NCBI GenBank assembly: GCA_965658445.1
Contig: CBFHSF010000009.1
Coordinates: forward strand, 1 to 64,000
Length of the DNA stretch: 64,000 nt
From: CBFHSF01 sp965658445
GTDB taxonomy: Bacteria > Bacteroidota > Bacteroidia > Flavobacteriales > Schleiferiaceae
Direction of reading: 5' to 3'
Each line of letters opens with the position of its first letter. The first letter of the stretch is position 1. Both the position numbers and the translations under genes were made by a program. A model generated the notes under the pieces. That model did no database searches and had not been told where the DNA came from. It worked only from the letters and a program-made list of their open reading frames with translations. Of the stretch, positions 1 through 8,415 are shown piece by piece.

Positions 1-1
1 C

Positions 2-478
2 TACGTAGCGCTTCACTTTGCCACGCAGAACCTTGATTCTTACGACAAGGACGGCGTTATCTGGGGATTGAACTACACGGCCCTCAACGAGGTGCTCCCT
101 CCGTCCATGAAAAAAGTAATTGAGCGCGAGGAGTCCAATACGTTTACCGCAGACATGCTCAACTCGGTCTGTAAAAACCTCGATGAACTGCAAGATCTAG
201 AACAGGAAGAGTTTTTGGTTTTCCTAGAGCCTCCCTCACTAGACAACCGCATCGTAAACCAATACGCGTTGTTTTCCCTTCTTTCCAACTCGCACACCCT
301 CCTGGATGACTTCCTAGAAAAGCACTCGGAATTCTATTTTAAAATCGTCTTCCCCGCAGAGCTCAAATGGGAGATTCGTGATAAGTTGGATCAGGCCAAC
401 ATCACCGAACGTGTTCTTTACCCTGGACTGGATGGTTTGTCGCAGTGGTTGAAACGACATTATTCGCAGAGGAAGTAG
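2..478 (+). CDS. FRG domain-containing protein, C-terminal fragment
   Basis: The frame is open to the left edge, so only the C-terminal part of a larger gene is present (about 158 residues). The opening residues YVALHFAT match the helix that follows the F-R-G motif in the FRG family. The end, with IPAEL-like FPAELKWEI followed by YPGLDGLSQWLK, matches the conserved C-terminal block of that family (hydrophobic-PDLDGL-like). FRG proteins are poorly characterised; some sit in defence or stress contexts, but nothing beside this gene in the window supports that. An internal TTG at 68 could be mistaken for a start, but the conserved block begins upstream of it. The name is fairly secure and the function unknown. 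Confidence 0.7.
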   Translation, partial: YVALHFATQNLDSYDKDGVIWGLNYTALNEVLPPSMKKVIEREESNTFTADMLNSVCKNLDELQDLEQEEFLVFLEPPSLDNRIVNQYALFSLLSNSHTLLDDFLEKHSEFYFKIVFPAELKWEIRDKLDQANITERVLYPGLDGLSQWLKRHYSQRK

Positions 479-757
479 CTACTAAAGGGGCCTTGCCCCT
501 TAAACCCCTTTTGTACGTTCCTTTTTTTTTCATCAAGGAAAAAAACGAACCCAAAAAAAAATCAAGACTTCACAAATCCGCTACCCGATGGCACTTCGGT
601 CGCGGTAAAAAAGATCTCGAGCGAGCTCTCGTTTGCTTTTTTCCTTTTCGCTCGCTTCAGGCATCGGGTCCCAGCTAGATTTGTAGATGTCGGTCCTTGG
701 TAAATCCTAAACTGCTCACTGTTCACTGAAATTGTATCTTCATCAAAACCCCAAACC
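479..757. repeat. Intergenic stretch with a dispersed 24-bp repeat and a short 7-bp-period array
   Basis: No gene is visible. Positions 485-508 are identical to 30393-30416: a GGGGCC/GCCCC-type hairpin followed by TTAAACCCC. A/T tracts and GAGCGAGCTCTCG-like palindromic bits follow, then a two-unit array of ACTGCTC/ACTGTTC type at 711-728, the same family as arrays elsewhere in the window. Confidence 0.6.
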
Positions 758-1033
758 ATGGAAAACCTCCACATTAAAATCACCGTCATCGGAAAAGTAC
801 AGGGTGTGTACTTCAGAGCACATACCGAAAAAATGGCGAGATATCTTTCCCTACACGGCTTCTGTAGAAACCAACCGGATGGTTCCGTCTACATAGAAGC
901 GGAAGGCCCACAGCATGCCCTAAACGACTTGGTGCAATGGTGCCATGAAGGTTCCCCCCGCTCGGAGGTCAAAGAGGTCCGAACGGAGTTCGGTGAAGTT
1001 GAGGGTTTAGGTGAGTTTGAAGTGAGGTATTAG
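758..1033 (+). CDS. acyP: Acylphosphatase
   Basis: This 91-residue protein has the size and signature of acylphosphatases, small cytoplasmic enzymes that hydrolyse the carboxyl-phosphate bond of acyl phosphates. The phosphate loop GKVQGVYFR spans residues 12-20 and carries the catalytic Arg20. The second signature, around NQPDGSV, supplies catalytic Asn38. The ATG at 758 gives the usual N-terminus directly before the first beta strand. It stands alone between repeat-bearing spacers, with no operon partner. The physiological substrate is not known for most bacterial members. Confidence 0.95.
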   Translation: MENLHIKITVIGKVQGVYFRAHTEKMARYLSLHGFCRNQPDGSVYIEAEGPQHALNDLVQWCHEGSPRSEVKEVRTEFGEVEGLGEFEVRY

Positions 1034-1122
1034 TCCGCCTGTGGCGGACAGTGAGCAGTAAACTGTGAACAGTGAACAGTGCGGAAAAAGAAACTAATCA
1101 CAACCGCTCACTGCTCACTGAC
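1033..1122. repeat. Palindrome plus 7-bp-period arrays (AGTGAGC / CTCACTG type)
   Basis: Immediately after the acylphosphatase stop lies a perfect 7-bp hairpin, GTCCGCC-TGT-GGCGGAC (1033-1049). It runs straight into an array with period 7 built from AGTGAGC, AGTAAAC, TGTGAAC and AGTGAAC (to 1080). The same unit in the opposite orientation (CTCACTGCTCACTG) follows at about 1106-1120. The hairpin lacks a T-run, so it is not a classical terminator. Confidence 0.7.
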
Positions 1123-1138
1123 TAAAGAAGGAAATAGG

Positions 1139-1268
1139 AATCAGGAAAAAAGGAATTCTTTTTTATTCCAATTCCATAGAAAAGCAAGGATGAATTAGAA
1201 CCCTCATTCCTTCATTTTCCCTCATTCCTCCCATACCCACTAGTCACCAGTCATTAGTTACTAATTCC
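1139..1268. repeat. AGGAAT/ATTCCT tracts and AGTCACC-type 7-bp array
   Basis: Purine-rich GGAAT/AGGAA text is followed by its pyrimidine complement, then at 1239-1264 by ACTAGTC-ACCAGTC-ATTAGTT-ACTAA, again with period 7. Similar text recurs at 4290-4332, 10357-10445, 10860-10980 and 11048-11088. No gene is present here. Confidence 0.6.
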
Positions 1269-1301
1269 CTATCTTCACCCAACAAACCCAAAACCCCTAC
1301 A

Positions 1302-1775
1302 ATGAAACCCATCCTCTGCGCCGCCATCTGCTTGTTGATGATTTCTTGCAAACCTGAAACTCCTGATGAATTCAATTCTGTTTTAGTTTCTAATCTCCTT
1401 GAAAATCAAAGATTGGTTAATGCTGAAATTTTTTATGTGAGAGATACTTCCAGCTCCTTATTTCGTCATCACATACCCGTTGCTATTCGAGAAATAATGA
1501 ATAGGAACTTCAATTTTTATGAAGAAATAAGCACAAAGCCAGGGTGGCATTTTAGCGAGGAAACTGCAGTGGATTTTATTTCTTATTTGCAATCTACTTA
1601 TGAGGCCAATTCAGTCATAGAACCAAAGTTTGAACAATATTTGGAGGAAGCTCAATTAGAGGATTTATCTGTATATGATTTTGAAAAACCATTAGACAGA
1701 CAACGGGTGTTTTTGAGGTTGATGATAATTTCAGGTTTTGTTCTCAAAGATTTGCGAGCACATATTACAAGTTGA
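1302..1775 (+). CDS. Hypothetical lipoprotein, 157 aa
   Basis: I do not recognise this family. The N-terminus MKPILCAAICLLMISC is a lipoprotein signal peptide with the lipidated Cys at residue 16. The mature part is rich in helix-forming residues with many Phe, Tyr and Glu and has no motif I can name. Signal-peptide codons look like the rest of the window, whereas the mature region is visibly richer in A and T than its neighbours. That could mean transfer or relaxed selection. The gene is isolated: repeat text lies on its left, and an unexplained structured stretch lies on its right. Confidence 0.7.
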   Translation: MKPILCAAICLLMISCKPETPDEFNSVLVSNLLENQRLVNAEIFYVRDTSSSLFRHHIPVAIREIMNRNFNFYEEISTKPGWHFSEETAVDFISYLQSTYEANSVIEPKFEQYLEEAQLEDLSVYDFEKPLDRQRVFLRLMIISGFVLKDLRAHITS

Positions 1776-2160
1776 TTTTAGATAGGAACCCTCCCAAAAG
1801 CCCGGGGCCCTACGGTCCCACCCCAGGTGAAGTTACACATGTTTTGATTCTCTAGCGTCATTTAATCATCTGTATTCGTTTGTGAATGGTAAAGTCAAAT
1901 ACACGGGTTTAGAAACGTTTAATTGACGGGTTACATTAAAAATGATTTTTACCTTGTCGCGGGGTGGGAACGGTAGTTTCCCCGGACAAACCCCGTACGT
2001 CATTCGCAGCTTCTGACTCTTGCCTAGGGGATGTATCTCCTGGGATTTACGGATGCCAAAGGTCGATTTCAGGTGGACAGGATGGTGCTTAGACGGCAAG
2101 CAGTGATCCGTAAGCAGGATGAAATCCATCTATCCCAAGAAACTACCCAGTCCCAAGCCC
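1776..2160. other. Unexplained 385-bp convergent spacer with GC-rich hairpins
   Basis: This spacer separates two convergent genes. It holds a GGGCC/GGTCCC hairpin at about 1805-1819. A nested structure lies at about 1956-1997, with an outer CGGGGT/ACCCCG stem and an inner GGGAA/TTCCC hairpin. A minus-strand frame of 87 codons (1866-2129) crosses it but resembles no protein I know. The stretch could be a decayed repeat or a structured RNA; neither is shown. Confidence 0.35.
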
Positions 2161-2805
2161 CTACCCATAACTCTCTACCAAAGAAAAAATCCCTTGTACC
2201 ATCATCTGTCCGGCAAGGGACCCCACAATAAGACCCATAACCCTGTTAAGCACTTTAATCCCATTGCCACCGAGGCGATTTTGAATGGCGTGCATGTTTT
2301 TGAGAATGGCGTAGTTGGCAAGAGAACAAACCACAAGGGCAAGGGCGCCTGCAAGGTAGTCTTGCCAAGAATTGGCCTTGGTAGACATGGCAATGATGGT
2401 GGTGGCGAGACCGGGACCTACGATAATGGGAATGGCCAGGGGAACAACGGCAATGTCGTCCTGTTCCAAGGCCGCTTGGTGGTCGCCAGGACCGTGGTTT
2501 ACTTTCTTTTCTTGACCGCGAACCATGTTCACCGCCATCAGGAGGAGGATGAGTCCCCCAAAGACTTGTAGGGCGTATTGAGAAATGCCAAAGAATTCAA
2601 AGAGGTAGGTGCCCACGGCAAACATCAGGAGCATAGAAATCAAAACCGCCTTAGAGTTTTTCTTGGCAATGGAGGTGATTTCCGACTTGGGCGTGGTCGA
2701 TGGAATCAGCGTAAGCATAATCACACCCGCAGAGATGGGGTTCATAATCGTAAAGATGGAGACCGACTCAAAGAGAATCTTTTTTCCGAATTCTAGGATA
2801 TCCAT
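2161..2805 (-). CDS. MarC family integral membrane protein
   Basis: This 214-residue, very hydrophobic protein has about six transmembrane segments and the MarC/UPF0056 pattern. MNPISAGVIML near residue 21 matches the family's N-P-x-G-x-P-like loop. IPIIVGPGLATTIIA near residues 124-138 matches the conserved I-A-x-P-x-x-x-G-P-G repeat half. Length is typical for the family. MarC proteins sit in the cytoplasmic membrane; their once-assumed role in multiple antibiotic resistance has not held up, and the transported substrate is unknown. It is a single gene on the minus strand, divergent from the metallophosphoesterase gene. Confidence 0.92.
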   Translation of the reverse strand: MDILEFGKKILFESVSIFTIMNPISAGVIMLTLIPSTTPKSEITSIAKKNSKAVLISMLLMFAVGTYLFEFFGISQYALQVFGGLILLLMAVNMVRGQEKKVNHGPGDHQAALEQDDIAVVPLAIPIIVGPGLATTIIAMSTKANSWQDYLAGALALVVCSLANYAILKNMHAIQNRLGGNGIKVLNRVMGLIVGSLAGQMMVQGIFSLVESYG

Positions 2806-2924
2806 ATTGCCCGCTGTTTGCGTTGGTTACATGTAGTTTTCTAGGGGTCTTTTAAATTGACTGTTAGACCCTTTGGTAATACAAAGTAAACATAATTCTC
2901 AACGCCCCCGTGAAACCAAACACA

Positions 2925-2932
2925 TACCTTTG
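2925..2932 (+). promoter_or_regulatory. Bacteroidota-type -7 promoter box (TACCTTTG)
   Basis: The octamer matches the TAnnTTTG consensus and lies about 45 bp before the ATG at 2977, implying a leader of roughly 38 nt. No good -33 TTG is seen at the ideal spacing. Confidence 0.5.
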
Positions 2933-2976
2933 CGTTAAAGACCTGTCCGTCCTTACAAACGTTTTTTAGAAAGACT

Positions 2977-4254
2977 ATGGAAATTGTATGGAGAATGGTC
3001 ATCACCTTCTTTTTCTTGGGAGTGATTGACCTCTATTCCTTTCAGCTCGTAAAGAGCGCCTTCCCCAAGGCCAAATGGCTACGATGGGCCTATTGGGTGA
3101 TTGTGTTGCTTACCTACGGCTATATACTCCTGGCCATCACCGGTTGGGATCCCGCATCTACACCCCGCAAGGTGGTCAACACCTTCTTGGGCGTTTTGAT
3201 TTTGCTGTACGTCCCCAAGACCGTCATGGCCATTACCCTTTTAATACAAGATATTTTCCGGTTGGGATTGTTGGTTGCCAATGAATTCAGAGGCGGCAAA
3301 AAAGCCTTAGAGAATACAGAACAAGGTCAAATTCCAAACCCCAACCACCGGAAGCTGTACAAGACTTCCCGAAGGACTTTTTTGTCACAAATTGGTTTGG
3401 GAGTGGCGGCTATTCCCTTTACCAGTATTTTATACGGAATCATCCAAGGGCGCTATGACTTTAGAGTCATCAAAAAGACCTTGGCATTTGAAAATTTGCC
3501 CGAAGCCTTTGACGGTCTGCGCATTTTGCAAATTTCCGATGTGCACTCCGGGAGTTTTACCAACCGTGAGAAGATTGCCTACGGAGTAGATATGATCAAT
3601 GCCCAAAAGGCAGACGTCGTGTTTTTTACCGGAGACCTCGTCAACAACCAAGCCGACGAGATGGAGGAGTGGAAGGATTTGTTTTCTACCATCAACGCGC
3701 CCATGGGTGTGTATTCTGTCTTTGGAAATCACGACTACGGAGACTACGTGACATGGCCCTCAGAACAGGACAAGGTCAACAACCTCTCCAAGTTGGCCAA
3801 GACCCATGGAGAAATGGGGTACAACCTTTTGAGAAATCAGAATGTGACCTTGGAGCGCGACGGAGAAAAGATTCACGTGGCCGGAGTGGAAAACTGGGGC
3901 TATCCTCCCTTTCCGCAATACGGCGATTTGAACAAGGCCTTGGAGGGAATCAACCCCGGAGAGTTTACCATTCTAATGTCTCATGATCCTTCTCATTTTG
4001 ATGGCGAAGTAAAGCAACATCCTGTGGGAGCGGACCTTACGCTTTCCGGTCATACCCACGGAATGCAATTTGGAATTGAGATCCCCGGATGGATAAAATG
4101 GAGCCCCGTCAAGTACAAATATCCCAAGTGGGCAGGGTTGTACGAAGAAAATAACCGATATTTATACGTCAATAGAGGTTTCGGCTATCTCGCCTTCCCC
4201 GGAAGGGTCGGCATCTGGCCAGAAATTACAGTGTTAGAATTGATGAAAAAGTAA
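2977..4254 (+). CDS. Membrane-anchored metallophosphoesterase (YaeI/YkuE-like)
   Basis: The first about 155 residues contain four likely membrane segments (roughly 7-25, 37-56, 66-91, 135-155). The rest is a calcineurin-like phosphoesterase domain. Metal-binding motifs appear in order: DVH at residues 188-190, GD at 219-220, GNHD at 250-253, a late His in MSHDPSH near 336, and GHTHG at 358-362. This layout matches YaeI/YkuE-type enzymes, some of which cleave UDP-diacylglucosamine or phosphodiesters at the membrane; the substrate here cannot be read from sequence. A TACCTTTG promoter box lies upstream, and a 7-bp-period repeat begins immediately after the stop. Confidence 0.9.
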   Translation: MEIVWRMVITFFFLGVIDLYSFQLVKSAFPKAKWLRWAYWVIVLLTYGYILLAITGWDPASTPRKVVNTFLGVLILLYVPKTVMAITLLIQDIFRLGLLVANEFRGGKKALENTEQGQIPNPNHRKLYKTSRRTFLSQIGLGVAAIPFTSILYGIIQGRYDFRVIKKTLAFENLPEAFDGLRILQISDVHSGSFTNREKIAYGVDMINAQKADVVFFTGDLVNNQADEMEEWKDLFSTINAPMGVYSVFGNHDYGDYVTWPSEQDKVNNLSKLAKTHGEMGYNLLRNQNVTLERDGEKIHVAGVENWGYPPFPQYGDLNKALEGINPGEFTILMSHDPSHFDGEVKQHPVGADLTLSGHTHGMQFGIEIPGWIKWSPVKYKYPKWAGLYEENNRYLYVNRGFGYLAFPGRVGIWPEITVLELMKK

Positions 4255-4256
4255 AT

Positions 4257-4288
4257 AGGAAGCAGGTAACAGGAAGCAGGTAACAGGA
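4257..4288. repeat. 7-bp-period array (AGGAAGC-AGGTAAC)
   Basis: AGGAAGC and AGGTAAC alternate twice directly after a stop codon, followed by an ATTCCT-rich tract to about 4332. The unit differs from the AGTCACC and AGTGAGC arrays but keeps the same period. Confidence 0.75.
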
Positions 4289-4341
4289 TTTAAATTCCCT
4301 TTTTTCCTTATTCCTCATTCCTTATCCCTTAAATAAAAGCT

Positions 4342-4848
4342 ATGCAAAAAACATTAAAAACCCTTTCGTTTCTCCTAGCAGGAGTCGTTGCCTTTTCTTC
4401 ATGTAGTGATGATGACGATAACAACAACGGCGGCGGTACTTCTTTTGAAGACCAGTTGACCGGAACGTGGACCGTAACCGAAATCGAAGCTTCGGGAACC
4501 ATTCAGGTGGCCGGTCAGAACATTTTGTTCGACGCCGAGGACAAGAGCATTACCAACAGTTTTTACATCGTAAACAAATCTCCCATGGAGTACAGTTCTC
4601 GAGTGGAAGCCGTTTTGGAGGTAACCACCATTGCCGGCACGCAAGAGATTCCCTACGGTCCGTTTGAAGATGGCGGTGCCTGGCGAGTAGTAGGTCAAGA
4701 CAGCCTCTACGTGGAGCAAAACGGTGCGGAAGTAGGCTACGAAATCATTTCGCTTACCTCTACGCGTCTGCGCCTGGCTTCAGAGCAAGAAATTGAAATT
4801 GCCGGTCAGGCTATTGAGTCCGAGTTGGAGCTCACCTTGTCCAAGTAA
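4342..4848 (+). CDS. Lipocalin-like lipoprotein
   Basis: The signal peptide ends in FSSC, with the lipid-accepting Cys at residue 21. It is followed at once by SDDDDNNN, the acidic surface-export signal typical of Bacteroidota surface lipoproteins. The mature part opens with LTGTWTVTEIE, the G-x-W strand found at the start of lipocalin-like domains, and continues as alternating beta strands to the end. It is probably an outer-surface lipoprotein with a small beta barrel; ligand unknown. It stands alone and converges on the threonine dehydrogenase gene, with only about 40 bp between the stops. Confidence 0.75.
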   Translation: MQKTLKTLSFLLAGVVAFSSCSDDDDNNNGGGTSFEDQLTGTWTVTEIEASGTIQVAGQNILFDAEDKSITNSFYIVNKSPMEYSSRVEAVLEVTTIAGTQEIPYGPFEDGGAWRVVGQDSLYVEQNGAEVGYEIISLTSTRLRLASEQEIEIAGQAIESELELTLSK

Positions 4849-4889
4849 GAAAAGGAACAAGTTCGAACCGAAAGCGGGGTTAGAATTCT

Positions 4890-5840
4890 CTAAACCCCCA
4901 GTTTTACTTTTAGATTTTTGATCATGTCTTCCGTCATGGCAGACAGGTCGTATTTATGCGCCCAATTCCAGTCCGTTTGTGCTCTGGAATCGTCAATAGA
5001 CGCGGGCCAAGTTTCTGCAATGGCCTGTCTAAAGTCAGGAGCATACGTGATTTCTAGATTGGGAATGTGCTTTTTGACCTCGGCAAAAATCTCTTCTGGA
5101 GTAAAGCTGATTCCGCCCAAGTTGTAAGAAGATCTAATGGCAATTTGCTCTGCGGGAGCTTCCATGATTTCTATGGTGGCGCGAATGGCATCCGGCATGT
5201 ACATCATGGGCAGGGCTTGGTCTTGGTTGAGGAAGCACTCGTATTTGCCCGTCTTCAATCCCTCGTAAAAAACATCCACAGCGTAGTCTGTCGTTCCACC
5301 GCCCGGCTCACTCTTCCAGCTGATCAATCCCGGGTAGCGCAATGAGCGCACGTCCACGTTGTACTTGGCGTGGTAGTATTCACACCAACGCTCGCCTGCC
5401 TGCTTAGAAATTCCATATACCGTAGTGGGTTCCATTACCGTAAACTGAGGCGTTTCTATGCGTGGAGTCGTCGGTCCAAAAGCCGCAATAGAGCTGGGCC
5501 AGTACACCTTCTTGAGCAAGCCTTCCTTGGCCAAGGCCAAGACGTTAAAGAGGCTGGTCATGTTGAGGTCCCATCCCTTGTCTGGGAATTTCTCGGCTGT
5601 GGCCGAAAGCATGGCTACCAGGTGGTATACTTGCGTAATCTTGTACTTTTCCACAATGGCTCTTAGGCCGGGACCATCCATTACGTTGAGGGTTTCAAAA
5701 GGGCCGGACTCCATCACTTCCTGACTGGCAGGCTTGATGTCCGAGGCCACAACGTTTTGGTCTCCGTACATGCTGCGCAAATTCATCACGAGCTCCGTAC
5801 CGATCTGACCAGAAGATCCTATTACGAGAATTGATTCCAT
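4890..5840 (-). CDS. tdh: L-threonine 3-dehydrogenase, SDR (epimerase-like) type
   Basis: The protein oxidises L-threonine to 2-amino-3-ketobutyrate with NAD+. The Rossmann motif GSSGQIG spans residues 8-14, and the catalytic pair is YGISK (Tyr142, Lys146) with Ser116/117 upstream. The whole follows the short-chain, epimerase-like threonine dehydrogenases of Flavobacterium-type organisms rather than the zinc enzyme of E. coli. The start at 5840 (MESILVIG) is chosen because the Rossmann strand begins there; the frame extends 32 codons further upstream with unrelated residues. It is a single gene. No 2-amino-3-ketobutyrate CoA ligase lies nearby, so the second step must be encoded elsewhere. 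Confidence 0.93.
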   Translation of the reverse strand: MESILVIGSSGQIGTELVMNLRSMYGDQNVVASDIKPASQEVMESGPFETLNVMDGPGLRAIVEKYKITQVYHLVAMLSATAEKFPDKGWDLNMTSLFNVLALAKEGLLKKVYWPSSIAAFGPTTPRIETPQFTVMEPTTVYGISKQAGERWCEYYHAKYNVDVRSLRYPGLISWKSEPGGGTTDYAVDVFYEGLKTGKYECFLNQDQALPMMYMPDAIRATIEIMEAPAEQIAIRSSYNLGGISFTPEEIFAEVKKHIPNLEITYAPDFRQAIAETWPASIDDSRAQTDWNWAHKYDLSAMTEDMIKNLKVKLGV

Positions 5841-6081
5841 GGGGGGGAGAATTTTGGCAAATATAGATTGGATTTTTTGAAAATCACATCGGAAAATTTC
5901 GCGACAGTCCGTGGACGGTTTTGCGTTACCTGACAATTGTCATACTCATAATCGCAAGTTTTGGTATTTTTGCAAACGATAGCAGGAAAAGTTTCCGGAC
6001 GTGGCTAAATGCCTCGGAATGAAACCGCTGGAAGATGATAGAAGGGAAGGCACGCCAAAGGCCGCAGAAAAGGTAACCGCA

Positions 6082-7137
6082 ATGGATCCAAACGCAGGAA
6101 AAAAAGGATTGTACAATCGTTTGAGCAGGGAGCAGCTTCAAGAAAAGCTTGACGCCGAAACCTTCACGCGCAAGACGATTTCATTTTATAGATACGTCAT
6201 CATTGACGACCCCCAAAAGATGAGGGATGAGCTCTTTAACGAGTGGACTCACCTAGACTGTTTGGGAAGAATTTACGTGGCCCAAGAGGGAATCAACGCA
6301 CAGATGAACGTGCCCGAACACCATTGGGACGACTTTGTGAGCACCCTCTACAAGCACCCCGAATTTAAGGACGTGCCCTTTAAGATGGCCGTGGAGGACG
6401 ATGGAAAATCCTTCCTCAAATTGCAAATTAAGGTCAGGCACCAAATCGTTGCAGACGGCCTACAGCCCGAAGACTACGACGTGACCAACGTGGGTAAGCA
6501 CCTCTCCGCAGAGGAGTGGAACCGCGCCATGAAGGAAGCCGACCCCATCATCGTAGATATGAGAAATCACTACGAGTCAGAGATCGGTCACTTTGAAGGT
6601 GCCCTGCTTCCCGAAGCCGAGACCTTTAGAGAAGAACTTCCCGAGGTGTTGGAAAAACTCAAGGGCAAGGAAGATGAAAAGATATTGTTGTACTGTACGG
6701 GAGGAATCCGATGCGAGAAGACATCGGCATACTTAAAGCACCACGGCTTTAACGACGTAAACCAATTGCACGGTGGCATCATTGACTACCACCGCCAAAT
6801 TGCAGATGAGCCCAAGAACAACCTCTACAAGGGAGTGAACTTTGTATTTGACGAGCGCTTGGGAGAATCCATTTCCGATGAGGTCATTTCTCATTGTCAC
6901 CAATGTGGACAGCCTTCTGCGCGCCACGTCAACTGTGCCAACAAGGCCTGTAACCTCCTCTTTATTCAATGTGAGGACTGTGCCGAAACGCATGAAGGAA
7001 CCTGTTCAAAAGATTGTCAGGACGTAATCCACTTGCCGGAAGAGGAGCAACTCAAGATTCGACGTGAAATGGGGAAAGCCAAGAAGGCCAAGCGCTTTCA
7101 CAGTCACCGCAAGGTGGGCAACCTCAAAGACGAGTAA
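6082..7137 (+). CDS. trhO: tRNA uridine(34) hydroxylase TrhO (rhodanese family)
   Basis: TrhO hydroxylates uridine 34 in tRNA anticodons, an oxygen-dependent step toward 5-oxyacetyl or methoxy-uridine. An N-terminal acylphosphatase-like domain (about residues 30-125) precedes a rhodanese domain with the active loop YCTGGIRCE (Cys205). A C-terminal Cys-rich segment (Cys272, 275, 285, 290, 297, 300, 308, 312) and a basic tail follow. The ATG at 6082 is preferred because the family starts just before LYNRLS; the same frame also offers GTG at 6001 and ATG at 6019, which add residues not typical of the family. It is the last gene before the tyrosine-catabolism pair. Confidence 0.93.
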   Translation: MDPNAGKKGLYNRLSREQLQEKLDAETFTRKTISFYRYVIIDDPQKMRDELFNEWTHLDCLGRIYVAQEGINAQMNVPEHHWDDFVSTLYKHPEFKDVPFKMAVEDDGKSFLKLQIKVRHQIVADGLQPEDYDVTNVGKHLSAEEWNRAMKEADPIIVDMRNHYESEIGHFEGALLPEAETFREELPEVLEKLKGKEDEKILLYCTGGIRCEKTSAYLKHHGFNDVNQLHGGIIDYHRQIADEPKNNLYKGVNFVFDERLGESISDEVISHCHQCGQPSARHVNCANKACNLLFIQCEDCAETHEGTCSKDCQDVIHLPEEEQLKIRREMGKAKKAKRFHSHRKVGNLKDE

Positions 7138-7185
7138 TCGAAAGAATAAACAGAATTTTCGAAACCCAAAGAAAAAAGATAACAC

Positions 7186-8340
7186 ATGGCCTATTACCAT
7201 AAACTGGGAAAGATCCCACACAAGCGTCACACAATTTTTAGAAAACCCAACGGAGACCTCTACTACGAGCAACTCTTTGGGACGGAAGGTTTTAGCGGAG
7301 TATCTTCACTTCTCTACCACGTAGAAAGACCTACCCGTGTAAAATCCATTGGCGAGTCTGTGGATGTTTCTCCGGTTGCGGCCGTGGATAAGAACATTAC
7401 CTCTCAGATGTTGAACACGTGGAACGTGGCTCCCGCCGATGACTTTTTGGAGTCTCGCGTGACCATGCTCTTCAACAACGACGTAAACATTGTAGTAGCG
7501 GCACCTAGAAAGTCTATGACAGACTACTTCTACAAAAACGCCGATGCCGACGAGGTGATTTTTGTACACAAGGGATCCGGTACGCTCAGAACCATGGTGG
7601 GTAACCTCAAGTTCGAGTACGCCGATTACATCGTGATTCCTCGTGGTATGATTTACCAAATTGAATTTGATACCGAAGACAACCGCCTGTTGATTACCGA
7701 GAGCTTCTCTCCCGTGGTTACGCCCAAGCGCTACCGCAACAACAACGGCCAGATGTTAGAAGACTCTCCCTTCTGTGAGCGCGACTTTAGATTGCCTACA
7801 GATTTGGAAACGCACGAAGAGTCAGGAGAATTCACCATCAAGATTCGCAAGGAAAACCAATTGCACTCTTTGGTGTACGGTTCTCACCCCTTTGACGTAA
7901 TCGGTTGGGACGGCTACTGCTACCCCTACATCTTCTCGGCTTTGGACTTTGAGCCCATCACCGGAAGAATTCACATGCCACCTCCCATTCACCAGACCTT
8001 TGAGGCCCACAACTTTGTGATCTGTACGTTTGCTCCGCGCTTGTACGATTACCACCCTGAGGCCATCCCCGCGCCATACAACCACTCCAACATTGATTCG
8101 GATGAGGTATTGTATTACGTAGACGGTGACTTTATGAGTAGAAATCACGTAGACAAGGGATACATTTCTCTACACCCCGGAGGCATTCCTCACGGACCCC
8201 ACCCCGGAGCGGCTGAGCGCAGTATTGGCCAGACGGGCACTGAGGAGTTGGCGGTTATGATTGACACGTTTAGACCGCTTAAGATTACTCAAGCGGCTCT
8301 TGATAATTCGGATGCCGATTACTACGCTTCTTGGCTGTAG
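7186..8340 (+). CDS. hmgA: Homogentisate 1,2-dioxygenase
   Basis: This is the ring-opening enzyme of tyrosine catabolism, converting homogentisate to maleylacetoacetate with non-haem Fe(II). The 384-residue protein matches the bacterial family along its length. IHMPPPIHQTFEAHNF (from about 262) forms the core of the cupin-like barrel. Expected iron ligands are His300 and Glu307 in the YNHSNIDSDE segment and His336 in HPGGIPHGPHPG. It lies directly before hpd, whose product makes homogentisate, so the pair performs two consecutive steps. No fumarylacetoacetase gene is in the window. Confidence 0.96.
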   Translation: MAYYHKLGKIPHKRHTIFRKPNGDLYYEQLFGTEGFSGVSSLLYHVERPTRVKSIGESVDVSPVAAVDKNITSQMLNTWNVAPADDFLESRVTMLFNNDVNIVVAAPRKSMTDYFYKNADADEVIFVHKGSGTLRTMVGNLKFEYADYIVIPRGMIYQIEFDTEDNRLLITESFSPVVTPKRYRNNNGQMLEDSPFCERDFRLPTDLETHEESGEFTIKIRKENQLHSLVYGSHPFDVIGWDGYCYPYIFSALDFEPITGRIHMPPPIHQTFEAHNFVICTFAPRLYDYHPEAIPAPYNHSNIDSDEVLYYVDGDFMSRNHVDKGYISLHPGGIPHGPHPGAAERSIGQTGTEELAVMIDTFRPLKITQAALDNSDADYYASWL

Positions 8341-8415
8341 AATCACCCCGGATTTATAGAACTTTTTTAAGACCTTTGCACATTACTAGCACATCACTAT
8401 TTAAACCCTCACGAC

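Noticed and set aside
2..478. Reading the FRG protein as part of a defence island
   Set aside because: Only a fragment is visible and the adjacent genes are housekeeping or hypothetical; context does not support it.
445..678. Plus-strand frame after the FRG gene
   Set aside because: It overlaps the FRG gene out of frame and then translates repeat and A-tract sequence.
1866..2129. Minus-strand frame of 87 codons in the spacer before marC
   Set aside because: No recognisable domain, Cys/Pro-rich arbitrary composition, and it runs through GC-rich hairpins; more likely non-coding.
4875..4897. GGGGTTAGA/TCTAAACCCC hairpin between convergent genes
   Set aside because: It has a bulge, lacks T-runs and overlaps the threonine dehydrogenase stop; terminator function is not supported enough to list.
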